30,389 nucleotides of DNA from JBARRS01 sp049644345 (GTDB taxonomy: Bacteria; Actinomycetota; Thermoleophilia; Gaiellales; Gaiellaceae). Location: positions 1-30,389 of the forward strand of contig JBARRS010000196.1 of assembly GCA_049644345.1 (NCBI GenBank), written 5' to 3'. Each line of letters starts with the position of its first letter. Position 1 is the first letter of the stretch. The notes beneath the pieces are model-generated. The model saw only the letters and a program-made list of their open reading frames with translations. It was not told where the DNA came from and searched no databases. Shown piece after piece: positions 21,281 to 28,327 of the stretch. The translations under genes and the position numbers were made by a program.

Positions 21281-23023
21281 CTAGCGGACGCGTTCCTTGG
21301 CCTGCGCCGCCCACTTGAGCGATTGCAGGTAGAGGAGCGACTTGGGCCGGCGCAGCACCTCCGCCGTCCGCAGGCTGATCAGGAACTCCTCCGGATCGTG
21401 GAAGGCCCGCATCCGCAGCGCGCCGGTCCCGACACCCTGGAGCACGTGCGCGTCCGAGCCCGCGCCCATCGTCAGGTTGTACTTGCGAGCGAAACGCAGC
21501 GCCTCGTCGTTGTAGCCCTCGAACAGGAGGCGCGCGTTGTAGACCTCGAAGACGTCGATGTCGGCAAGGTTGCGGTGCAGCGTCGCCGCGTCCGGGATCG
21601 CGTGCATCCGGTCGAACGGGTGAGGAAGGTAGACCAGTCCGCCCTGCCCGCGGATCGCTGCGATCGTCTCCCCGAAGGACATGCCGCGGGGGATCTCCTC
21701 GCGAAGGAAGAGGCCGATCACTTCACCCTGACCGTCGGTCTTGATCTCCTCGCCCGGGATGACGACGAGCTCGCGCCCTCGCCCGAGCTCGACCGCCTCG
21801 AGCGCGCCGCCGAAGACGTTGTGGTCCGTGACGGCGATCGCGCCGAGCCCTTCGTCCTCGGCGTGGGTCAGCAGGTCGGCTGCCTCGACCCCGCAGTCGT
21901 GCGACCACGAGGTGTGCATGTGCAGGTCGCACAGGATCCATTCCCGGTCGGCGAGCGGCTCTGCTTCGCGGCGCGTCTGCCGTTTGCGGCCCGCGAGCCC
22001 TCTGTAGAGCTCGTCCAGCTCGCTCGCGAGCGCGGCGAAGCTCTGGCCTTCCGCCGAGGCGCGCGCCTCCGCGCCCCGCCGCTTCCGCAGCTCTTCGTCC
22101 TCACACAGGCGCGCCACGGCCGCGCCTGCGAGCTCCGGCTGTGCCTGTACCTCCGGCGGCGAGGCAATCGCGCAGCCGGCTGCGGCAGCCTCGAGCGCGG
22201 CGCGTTGGAGGCCGTCGAGCGCCGGGACGAAGATCGCCGTCTCGTTCAGCACCGTCGCCCGCGCCGCGCCGTCCCGCCCCGTCCAGATCGTCACCCGATC
22301 GCGCAGCGCCCGCGGGATCGTCGGCCGCCCCTGGAGCTGTTTCGTCCGCAGGACGACGAGCTCCCAGTCCGGGAACTCGGCGAGCGCTCGCAGAACCGCC
22401 CGCGCAAGCGGCCGCTCGGCAGGCTTCCACTCGATCACGATCCGTCGCCGCTTCCGCGCAGGGCGGAGGAGCTCGACGTCGACTCCGGGCGACACCACCC
22501 GGTAGTCCCCGGGCAGCCGCGCGCCGGCCGCCGCAGCCACCTCTGGAGAGGTCGCGACGAGAGCGTCGATGCGCGCAAGCAGGCGCTCCCGCTGGGCTCG
22601 GCCGGGGGGATAGCCGAGCCGATCCGCCGAGAGGAAGCTCGCCACCGTCAGGCCGAGCGCGTCACGCAGGGCGAGGTAGGAGATGCTCGGAAGTCCCGGC
22701 TCGAACCCGTGGACGACGTCGAACCCACTGCGCGCGAGGGCGAGCGAGAGGTTCGCGCGCACCCCGACCGGAACGCCCATCGAGCTCCGGCGCGAGATCG
22801 GCACCGCGGGCCCGACGGCGATCACCTCGGGCGGCGTGGCCCCGTCGAGATCGGTGAGGATCGCGCGACCGGCGACGAGGTCAGCCGCCCGGCTCGACGG
22901 CGCGAGCACCGTGACCGTGTGGCCGAGGTCGCGCAGCTCGGCGGCCGCCCCGGCGACGTGCTCGTTCACGTCGTGAGGTTGCGACCACGCGAACGGCGTC
23001 ACCAGGCAAACTCGGAGGCCCAT
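21281..23023 (-). CDS. Fusion of a GT4-type glycosyltransferase and a PHP-domain phosphoesterase
   Basis: A 580-residue protein from ATG 23021-23023. Residues 1-~345 are a GT-B glycosyltransferase of the GT4 kind: RVCLVTPFAWSQPHDVNEHV at the start, DVVHGFEP near residue 102, VVSPGVDVELLRP near 176, and a degenerate EX7E region (DGLQRAALEAAAAG, 270-283). Residues ~360-555 are a complete PHP domain with all four metal motifs: CDLHMHTSWSHDC (365-377), VTDHN (399-402), GEE (424-426), LPHPFDR (466-472) and GSDAH (522-526). PHP domains hydrolyse phosphate esters with two or three metals. Located next to ino1 and the phosphatidyltransferase, the enzyme may act on inositol phospholipids by adding a sugar and/or removing a phosphate. 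That is inference; the fusion itself is seen directly. Confidence 0.85.
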   Translation of the reverse strand: MGLRVCLVTPFAWSQPHDVNEHVAGAAAELRDLGHTVTVLAPSSRAADLVAGRAILTDLDGATPPEVIAVGPAVPISRRSSMGVPVGVRANLSLALARSGFDVVHGFEPGLPSISYLALRDALGLTVASFLSADRLGYPPGRAQRERLLARIDALVATSPEVAAAAGARLPGDYRVVSPGVDVELLRPARKRRRIVIEWKPAERPLARAVLRALAEFPDWELVVLRTKQLQGRPTIPRALRDRVTIWTGRDGAARATVLNETAIFVPALDGLQRAALEAAAAGCAIASPPEVQAQPELAGAAVARLCEDEELRKRRGAEARASAEGQSFAALASELDELYRGLAGRKRQTRREAEPLADREWILCDLHMHTSWSHDCGVEAADLLTHAEDEGLGAIAVTDHNVFGGALEAVELGRGRELVVIPGEEIKTDGQGEVIGLFLREEIPRGMSFGETIAAIRGQGGLVYLPHPFDRMHAIPDAATLHRNLADIDVFEVYNARLLFEGYNDEALRFARKYNLTMGAGSDAHVLQGVGTGALRMRAFHDPEEFLISLRTAEVLRRPKSLLYLQSLKWAAQAKERVR

Positions 23024-23060
23024 CGTGGGCTTCCGAGTCTAGCCCGGCAGGGTTTCAGCC

Positions 23061-23117
23061 GGACGTACGGGCAAAGCCCGCACGTCCTCTGCTGGTCGGC
23101 GCCGCCGAGTCGGCGCC
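23061..23117. repeat. Tandem hairpins downstream of ino1
   Basis: Hairpin A (23061-23087) is GGACGT-a-CGGGC, loop AAA, GCCCG-c-ACGTCC, with one mismatch. Hairpin B (23098-23117) is GGCGCCG, loop of 6, CGGCGCC, directly abutting the ino1 stop codon. No T-run follows either. They fill the 94-bp gap between ino1 and the GT-PHP gene and could attenuate or process the transcript between them. Confidence 0.7.
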
Positions 23118-24275
23118 TTAGCCGGCTTGGGCCTTCGCTTTCTCCCGGTCGCGCGACGAGGTCTTCACCCGCGCGTGCTTGCGGATGAACTCCTCGGTGA
23201 GATCGCGCGCCTCGTCGTCCGGGTGCTGCTCTGGCGGCGACTTCATCAGATAGGAGGACGGGGCCTTGAGCGTGCCGGCGACACCCTTGTTCAGCGCCAG
23301 CTTCGCCATCCGGACGGCGTCGATGACGATCCCGGCCGAGTTCGGCGAGTCCCAGACCTCGATCTTGAGCTCCGCGTTCAGCGGCACGTCTCCAAAGGAC
23401 GTCCCCTCGAGACGGATGTACGCCCACTTGCGGTCCTCGAGCCAGGGCACGTAGTCGGACGGGCCGACGTGGATGTTCTCCGCGCCCATGTCGTACGGGA
23501 GCGTCGAGGCGACCGAGTAGGTCTTCGAGATCTTCTTCGACTCGAGCCGCTCACGCTCGAGCATGTTCAGGAAGTCGGCGTTGCCCCCGAAATTCAGCTG
23601 GTACGTGCGATCGACGCGTACACCGCGGTCGCGGAAGATGCTCATCAGCACCCGGTGGGTGATCGTGGCCCCGACCTGCGACTTGATGTCGTCGCCGATG
23701 ATCGGCACGCCCGCCTTCTTGAACCGGTCGCTCCAGTACTGCTCGCGGGCGATGAAGACGGGCATGCAGTTCACCATCGCGCAGCCGGCGTTGAGGATCT
23801 GCTCCGTGTACCACTTCGTCGCCTCCTCCGAGCCGACCGGGAGATAGTTGACGACGACGTCCGTGCCGGTCTCCTTCAGGATCCCGACCACGTCGTCGGT
23901 CGAGCCCTTCGCCTTCTTCACCTTCGCGCCGAGGTACTTGCCGAGCCCGTCGTGGGTCATCCCGCGCCCGACCGTGATGCCCGTCTTCGGCACCTCGGCG
24001 AACTTGATCGTGTTGTTCGGGTAGGCCCAGATCGCCTCGGCCAGATCTTTGCCGACCTTGTCCTGCGTGACGTCGAACGCGGCCGTGAACTCGACGTCAT
24101 GGACGTGGTAGCCGCCGAGGTCGACGTGCATCAGGCCGGGGACGAACTGGTCGGTCGGCGCATCCTTGTAGTACTCGACGCCCTGCACCAGCGAGTTGGC
24201 GCAGTTGCCGACGCCGATGATCGCGACGCGGACCTTCTCCTCAGACCGCGTTGCCCTACCGTTTCTCGAAGCCAT
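23118..24275 (-). CDS. ino1: Inositol-3-phosphate synthase (myo-inositol-1-phosphate synthase)
   Basis: A 385-residue NAD-dependent enzyme that cyclises glucose-6-phosphate to inositol-3-phosphate, the first step of inositol lipid and inositol-thiol synthesis in actinobacteria. The Rossmann motif VAIIGVGNCANSLVQG is near residue 18. FTAAFDVTQDKVGKDLAEAI, VVVNYLPVGSEEATKWYTEQ, CMPVFIA and VPIIGDDIKSQVGATITHR are the conserved core of the actinobacterial/archaeal short form. LNFGGNADFLNM and the downstream SKTYSV supply the phosphate- and sugar-binding residues. The length is normal. The ATG (24273-24275) lies within the last 20 nt of the upstream phosphatidyltransferase gene, a strong hint that inositol phosphate made here feeds that enzyme. 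The gene ends against a hairpin. Confidence 0.96.
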   Translation of the reverse strand: MASRNGRATRSEEKVRVAIIGVGNCANSLVQGVEYYKDAPTDQFVPGLMHVDLGGYHVHDVEFTAAFDVTQDKVGKDLAEAIWAYPNNTIKFAEVPKTGITVGRGMTHDGLGKYLGAKVKKAKGSTDDVVGILKETGTDVVVNYLPVGSEEATKWYTEQILNAGCAMVNCMPVFIAREQYWSDRFKKAGVPIIGDDIKSQVGATITHRVLMSIFRDRGVRVDRTYQLNFGGNADFLNMLERERLESKKISKTYSVASTLPYDMGAENIHVGPSDYVPWLEDRKWAYIRLEGTSFGDVPLNAELKIEVWDSPNSAGIVIDAVRMAKLALNKGVAGTLKAPSSYLMKSPPEQHPDDEARDLTEEFIRKHARVKTSSRDREKAKAQAG

Positions 24276-24957
24276 CCGTTCCTCCCGGGTTCAGAAGTTG
24301 CTTGCGGGTGTGAAGCGTTCGGTGCAGGACGGTGATCCACGCCGCCGCACATAGGAAGTAGATCGCCCACTGGAGCGCTCCCCAGGGCGCCAGGATCAGC
24401 CCGGCGGAGATCACGACGACGCGCTCGGCGCGGCCGCCGATGCCAACGTCCCCGCGCAGGCCGAGCAGCTCCGCCTTGGCCCGGGCGTATGGGACGAGGA
24501 AGGAGCCCGCGATCGCGGCGAAAGTGAAGGCCAGTGCGACGGTGTTCCCTTGGCGCGCGAAGACGAGGCCGATCGCTCCGAGCACGAAGCCCTCGCCGAC
24601 GCGGTCGGAGATCGAGTCCACGTAGGCCCCGAACGGCGTCGCCTTCCCGCTCTCGCGGGCAAGGGCGCCGTCGAGGATGTCAAGGACCGAGCCCACGATG
24701 AAGAGCCCGGCGGCGAGCCAGTAGAAGAGATGGTGGTTGCGGTTCTCGAAGTAGACGGCGACCGCCGCCGCCGCACCTAGCGCGACCCCGCCGGCGGTCA
24801 GCGCGTTGGGGGAGACACGCGTGCGCGCGAGGCCGGTGATCCAGCGTGCGGCGAGCCTGCGCGTCCCCTGGGTGTAGCCGGACTTGATCGAGCCCAGCGT
24901 CGCCGTTCTTTGCACGGCTCGGACCGTAGCAGGGTCGTTTTTCGGGGGCCGCGACAT
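24256..24957 (-). CDS. CDP-alcohol phosphatidyltransferase (likely phosphatidylinositol-phosphate synthase)
   Basis: A 233-residue membrane enzyme from ATG 24955-24957; a GTG at 24915 is an alternative shorter start. It carries the complete catalytic signature D-x2-DG-x2-AR-x8-G-x3-D-x3-D in LDILDGALARESGKATPFG and AYVDSISDR, which binds CDP-diacylglycerol and two metals. Five to six helices surround it, including ALTAGGVALGAAAAVAVYFE before the motif. In mycobacteria the homologue (PgsA1) joins inositol-1-phosphate to CDP-diacylglycerol, giving phosphatidylinositol phosphate. Overlap with ino1 makes that the best assignment over phosphatidylglycerophosphate synthase. The upstream PAP2 gene ends 26 nt before it. 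Confidence 0.88.
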   Translation of the reverse strand: MSRPPKNDPATVRAVQRTATLGSIKSGYTQGTRRLAARWITGLARTRVSPNALTAGGVALGAAAAVAVYFENRNHHLFYWLAAGLFIVGSVLDILDGALARESGKATPFGAYVDSISDRVGEGFVLGAIGLVFARQGNTVALAFTFAAIAGSFLVPYARAKAELLGLRGDVGIGGRAERVVVISAGLILAPWGALQWAIYFLCAAAWITVLHRTLHTRKQLLNPGGTDGFEKR

Positions 24958-24983
24958 CTTCGGCAGGCGGCCGGTCTGCGCCG

Positions 24984-25745
24984 CTAAGCGGCGGCCGGCG
25001 CCGCCCGGCGCCGCGCGCGTGGCCGGTAGACGATCGCGAGCGCGATCGCTCCGAGCACGATCCCGGCGACGACGTCGAGCCAGAAGTGGTTGCCGGTCGC
25101 GAGCACCGTGAACCACACCCAGGCGGGCCAGAGCAGCCAGAGCGCCTTGGAGATCCGGCGACGGCAGAGCGAGGCGAGCACGATCCCGACGATGAGCGCG
25201 TCGGCGGCGTGCAGGCTCGGCATGGCCGCGTACGGGTTCGCGGCGAGCTGGACCAGACCGCTGCCGGTGTTCAGTCCGTGCATCGAGGCGAGCGAGTCGC
25301 GGAAGCCGAAGTCGGGGAACATCCGTGGCGGCGCCGTCGGCAGCAGGACATAGCCGAACAGGCCGATCACGTTCGCGAGCAGAATCGTGTTGCGGAAGCG
25401 ATAGAACGCGTCGTGGCGGCGCAGATAGACCCAGAGCAACGCGAGCCCGACGACGGAGAACTCCGAGTTCCAGTACGTCCAGCCGGCGACCATCTCGACG
25501 ACGTGTGACGAGGCGACGAAGTTCTGGAGGCTGAGCTCGATCAGCCCGTGGACGCGCTGTTCGACCTGGATCACGTCGAGCCCGTTCTGAAACGCCCGGG
25601 CGGGATTGCGGTCCGCGAGCCCACGCGCGAGCTGGTAGGCGAACAGGAACCCGAACCAGATCCCGAGCTGGCGCGCGAAGTGACCCCAACCCCGGGGAAG
25701 AACGCGGCGTCCCGCCGCGACCTTGTTCAGGCAAGCGGAGCTCAC
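24984..25745 (-). CDS. PAP2-superfamily membrane phosphatase (AUR1/IPC-synthase-like)
   Basis: A 253-residue protein with about six helices. The acid-phosphatase motifs are PSLH (residues 176-179, proton-donor His179) and GNHFWLDVVAG (218-228, nucleophile His220 and Asp224). LLPTAPPRMFPDFGF precedes them. The classical first motif KxxxxxxRP is not evident, as in the AUR1/inositol-phosphorylceramide-synthase-like branch. Such enzymes remove or transfer lipid-linked phosphate at the outer membrane face. It lies upstream of the probable phosphatidylinositol-phosphate synthase and ino1 on the same strand. It could dephosphorylate phosphatidylinositol phosphate or transfer phosphoinositol, but nothing in the sequence proves either. 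The C-terminus is Arg/Ala-rich. Confidence 0.88.
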   Translation of the reverse strand: MSSACLNKVAAGRRVLPRGWGHFARQLGIWFGFLFAYQLARGLADRNPARAFQNGLDVIQVEQRVHGLIELSLQNFVASSHVVEMVAGWTYWNSEFSVVGLALLWVYLRRHDAFYRFRNTILLANVIGLFGYVLLPTAPPRMFPDFGFRDSLASMHGLNTGSGLVQLAANPYAAMPSLHAADALIVGIVLASLCRRRISKALWLLWPAWVWFTVLATGNHFWLDVVAGIVLGAIALAIVYRPRARRRAAPAAA

Positions 25746-25793
25746 GAGGACTTCGGAAGTCTAACGAGGTCCGCCGCGGTTTCGAAACAAGAT

Positions 25794-26804
25794 CTAGCCC
25801 CCGATTTGGGACATCGTCCTCGACGCTCGGACGAATCCAGGATCGCTGATCCGGTGCTTCAACTCCTTGTGCTGCACGGCGTGGCGGATCAGCGTCGTGA
25901 GCTCGGCGTCGGAGGCGCCCTCGCGCATCGCCGTCTTCAGATCCCATTCCCGCCGGGAGAAGAGACAGGTGCGCAGCTGGCCGTCGGCGGTCAGCCGGAT
26001 CCGGTCGCAGCTCGAGCAGAACGGCTCCGAGACCGGATTGACGAAGCCGATCTCGCCCGCGCCGTCTGCGAAGCGGAAACGCCGGGCCGTCGAGGAAGCC
26101 TTCGCCGGGATCTCCTCCAGCGGCCAGCGCTCCTCGATCAGCGCGCGGATCTCCGCGCCGGTGAGGACATCGTCGCCGCGCCAGGCCTCGTCGGCGTCGA
26201 GCGGCATGAACTCGATAAAGCGAACGACGTAGGGCTTCCGCCTGGCCAGCTCGGCGAGCGCGGGCACTTCCTCTTCAGTGAAGCCTCGGATCGCGACGCA
26301 GTTGACCTTGATCGGGCGCAGCTCGGGGTAGCGCTCCGCCTCGGCGAGACCCGCGAGCACGCGATCGAGCGCGTCGCGCCGGGTGATCTCGGCGAAGCGG
26401 ACGTGTGAGAGCGAGTCGAGCGAGACATTCAGGCGCGTGAGCCCGGCCTCGACGAGCGGCCGGGCGAGGCGGTCGAGCAGGACGCCGTTGGTCGTCAGTG
26501 ACAGGTCGTCGACGCCGGGCGTCGCGGCGAGCATCTGCACGAGCACGGGCAAGTCCCGCCGCACGAGCGGCTCGCCCCCTGTGAGCCGTACCTCTCCGAC
26601 GCCCATCACGGCGAGGATGCCGGCGAGCCGCGCGATCTCCTCGAACGAGAGCACCTCGTCGCGCGGCAGCCACTCGAGCCCCTCCGCCGGCATGCAGTAG
26701 CGGCAGCGGAAGTTGCACTTGTCCGTGACCGAGACGCGCAAGCTCTTGATCTCGCGGCCCCACGAGTCGACAAGCGGTTCCACACGGCCAGCGTACCCGA
26801 CCAT
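25794..26804 (-). CDS. moaA: GTP 3',8-cyclase (molybdenum cofactor biosynthesis protein A)
   Basis: A 336-residue radical-SAM enzyme that starts molybdenum-cofactor synthesis by cyclising GTP. The SAM cluster motif CNFRCRYC gives Cys30, Cys34 and Cys37. LTGGEPLVRRDLP follows. The second, GTP-binding cluster uses Cys263, Cys266 and Cys280 (FCSSCDRIRLTADGQLRTC). The protein ends in Gly-Gly (SQIGG), the tail known to be needed for MoaA activity, so it looks complete. Start is taken as ATG 26802-26804; a GTG at 26781-26783 is also possible. Neither has a good ribosome site. No moaC or other cofactor gene is nearby. PAP2 follows after 48 bp on the same strand. Confidence 0.95.
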   Translation of the reverse strand: MVGYAGRVEPLVDSWGREIKSLRVSVTDKCNFRCRYCMPAEGLEWLPRDEVLSFEEIARLAGILAVMGVGEVRLTGGEPLVRRDLPVLVQMLAATPGVDDLSLTTNGVLLDRLARPLVEAGLTRLNVSLDSLSHVRFAEITRRDALDRVLAGLAEAERYPELRPIKVNCVAIRGFTEEEVPALAELARRKPYVVRFIEFMPLDADEAWRGDDVLTGAEIRALIEERWPLEEIPAKASSTARRFRFADGAGEIGFVNPVSEPFCSSCDRIRLTADGQLRTCLFSRREWDLKTAMREGASDAELTTLIRHAVQHKELKHRISDPGFVRASRTMSQIGG

Positions 26805-26861
26805 TCGGGGGATAGACCTCGTACCGTCGTATGACGAAAATCTGGAGTGAAAGGAGAAAGC

Positions 26862-27203
26862 ATGGCCGAGACACAGCTCGGCCGTGCGGCCCGGCCGGTC
26901 AGGTATGAGGTGCACGAGGTCCTCGGCGTCGACCCGATGGTCGACCTCGGGGCGCGCTTCACGGGCTCGACTTACGACGTGGCGCTCGAGTTCGCGTTCG
27001 ACTACCTCCAGGTGGAGGACCCGCTCCGAAGCGGGGAGGTAGACGGGCTCGAGATCGTGCGCGTCGAGGGCACATCCCGTGAGAAGATCTGGTCCTACAG
27101 CCATCGGGACGCGGGTTCCGTGGCTGTCGACCTGGTCAGCCTTTGGGGTTTCGACCCCACCTGTCACTGGCACGGGCCGCCGGCCTACACCCGCACGCCT
27201 TAG
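26862..27203 (+). CDS. Small uncharacterised protein, divergent from moaA
   Basis: A 113-residue soluble protein. The ATG at 26862 is preceded by an excellent ribosome site (AAAGGAGAAAG), which decides the start. The sequence MAETQLGRAARPVRYEVHEV opens an alternating alpha/beta pattern rich in acidic residues, with a short Cys/His patch near the end (DPTCHWHGPP). There is no signal peptide, membrane helix or known motif. It shares the 57-bp divergent region with moaA and may be co-regulated with it. I do not recognise it. Confidence 0.72.
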   Translation: MAETQLGRAARPVRYEVHEVLGVDPMVDLGARFTGSTYDVALEFAFDYLQVEDPLRSGEVDGLEIVRVEGTSREKIWSYSHRDAGSVAVDLVSLWGFDPTCHWHGPPAYTRTP

Positions 27204-27215
27204 CCGAGCGTTCGC

Positions 27216-28154
27216 CTACAGACGGCGGAGGTACGCCGTCGGGCGAGCGGTAGGGCTCGACACCGAGCGGACGACCTTCGTCACGCGGAAGCGGCTCTCG
27301 GGATCCTCGGGCAGGTCCAACTCGGTGCCGACAGGGGGCGCCGCGCCGGACCGCTCCAGGAGCATAAAGCCGCTCGCGTTCGGTATGCAGAGAAGGTAGC
27401 TCGACGCGTCGCCGTTCCCGCCGTTCGTGGCGGGCTCGGGGGTCGCGGGGGCCGGGGTCGGGAGCGCGCGCTCCTGGACAACGACCGGCTCGGGCACCTG
27501 CGCCTCTTTCAGCTCCTCGAGCTCCCGACCCATCTCTTCGAGACGGGCCCGGGCGGACGCGAGCTCCACGCCCTGCGCCTCGAGTCTCTCGCGCAGCTCC
27601 TCGACGTACGCGTCGCGTTGCGCGAGCGCGTTGACGAGATCCTCCAGTCGCTGGACGTCCCTCGAAGGCTCGGGCTCGGGCTCGGGTTCGGGCTCCGGCT
27701 CGAGCGGGGGCGGGGAGTATCCGAGCCCGGCCGCCGGCTCAGGCTCCCCGGCAGGCTCGGGAGTAGCCGGAGGGCGCGCCTCAGTGGGACCGCGAAGCAA
27801 AGGCGGAGGGTCTGTGGCCGGCTGCTGGTCGGGGGGCTGTGCCTGCGGGGGTGCGGGAGACGGAATCGCCGCCGGAGCGGTCTCGCCCGCCGCCGACCGG
27901 CGGCGCCGGTCGATCAGGCTGCGAAGGCCGGTGCCGAACCCGTACTCGGTCTTGAGCACGTGGCCATGCTGCTCCGCGAGCGCGTTCGCGATCGCAGCGC
28001 TCGAGACGAACCCTCTGTCGACGATGATCTCGCCGAGCTTGCGCCCGGTCCGCTGCTGGTCGTCGAGCGCCGAGGCGAGCTGCGACTCGGTCAGGAGGCC
28101 CGCATCGACGAGGACGGTGCCGAGCTGGCGCCAGGGTTGGCTTGCCGAATCCAC
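27216..28154 (-). CDS. MshEN-domain coiled-coil protein, uncharacterised
   Basis: A 312-residue protein from GTG 28152-28154. Residues 10-62 carry two copies of the ~24-residue MshEN (type II secretion ATPase N-terminal) motif: QLGTVLVDAGLLTESQLASA and KLGEIIVDRGFVSSAAIANA, each followed by LxxQ. In MshE-type ATPases this pair binds cyclic di-GMP. Here no ATPase domain follows. Instead come a Pro-rich linker with a (Glu-Pro) run near residues 150-165, a coiled coil (VNALAQRDAYVEELRERLEA onward, ~165-215), another Pro-rich stretch and a C-terminal ~75-residue beta-rich part (SYLLCIPNASGFMLLERSG). It is probably a cytoplasmic or filament-associated adaptor. It is convergent with the small gene at 27203 and divergent from dnaK. 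Confidence 0.78.
   Translation of the reverse strand: MDSASQPWRQLGTVLVDAGLLTESQLASALDDQQRTGRKLGEIIVDRGFVSSAAIANALAEQHGHVLKTEYGFGTGLRSLIDRRRRSAAGETAPAAIPSPAPPQAQPPDQQPATDPPPLLRGPTEARPPATPEPAGEPEPAAGLGYSPPPLEPEPEPEPEPEPSRDVQRLEDLVNALAQRDAYVEELRERLEAQGVELASARARLEEMGRELEELKEAQVPEPVVVQERALPTPAPATPEPATNGGNGDASSYLLCIPNASGFMLLERSGAAPPVGTELDLPEDPESRFRVTKVVRSVSSPTARPTAYLRRL
27667..27702. repeat. Hexanucleotide tandem repeat encoding a Glu-Pro run
   Basis: About six imperfect copies of GGCTCG (variants GGTTCG and GGCTCC) lie in the MshEN gene. On the minus strand they read as alternating Glu-Pro. Such repeats can change copy number by slippage in whole codons, so the linker length could vary between strains. 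Confidence 0.75.
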
Positions 28155-28275
28155 GCCGTTCTTATCGGCGGTGGTCGCACGCGGCTCAAGCCGTCACATC
28201 GATCGGTGCGCGTGGCGGTTGTCGGTCGATTCGTCGGTCCTTGTCGGGCGCACTCGGGTGCTCTTGCTTGATACA

Positions 28276-28296
28276 CTGAGGCTTAGATTTTCTCAG
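28276..28296. promoter_or_regulatory. HAIR-like inverted repeat upstream of dnaK
   Basis: CTGAG (28276-28280) and CTCAG (28292-28296) form an inverted repeat with an 11-nt spacer, 32 bp before the dnaK ATG. The HspR operator in other actinobacteria (CTTGAGT-N7-ACTCAAG) has TGAG-N9-CTCA, so this is similar but two bases wider and less complete. TAGATT (28284-28289) within it could be the -10. The dnaK ribosome site is AAAGGAGAG at about 28313-28321. Confidence 0.35.
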
Positions 28297-28327
28297 CCTG
28301 ATACCCAAGAACAAAGGAGAGAACCGT

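Noticed and set aside
21125..23188. A 687-codon plus-strand open frame opposite the GT-PHP and uracil-DNA glycosylase-like genes
   Set aside because: It has Arg/Leu/Asp-rich low-complexity composition and no domain. The minus-strand frames carry clear conserved motifs. Long antisense frames are expected at this GC content.
27667..27702. CRISPR-like or regulatory short repeat
   Set aside because: The units are 6 bp, contiguous and in frame, and encode a Glu-Pro linker; there are no spacers.
28244..28262. CIRCE operator upstream of dnaK
   Set aside because: GCACTCGGGTGC is a short palindrome with no match to the TTAGCACTC-N9-GAGTGCTAA arrangement.
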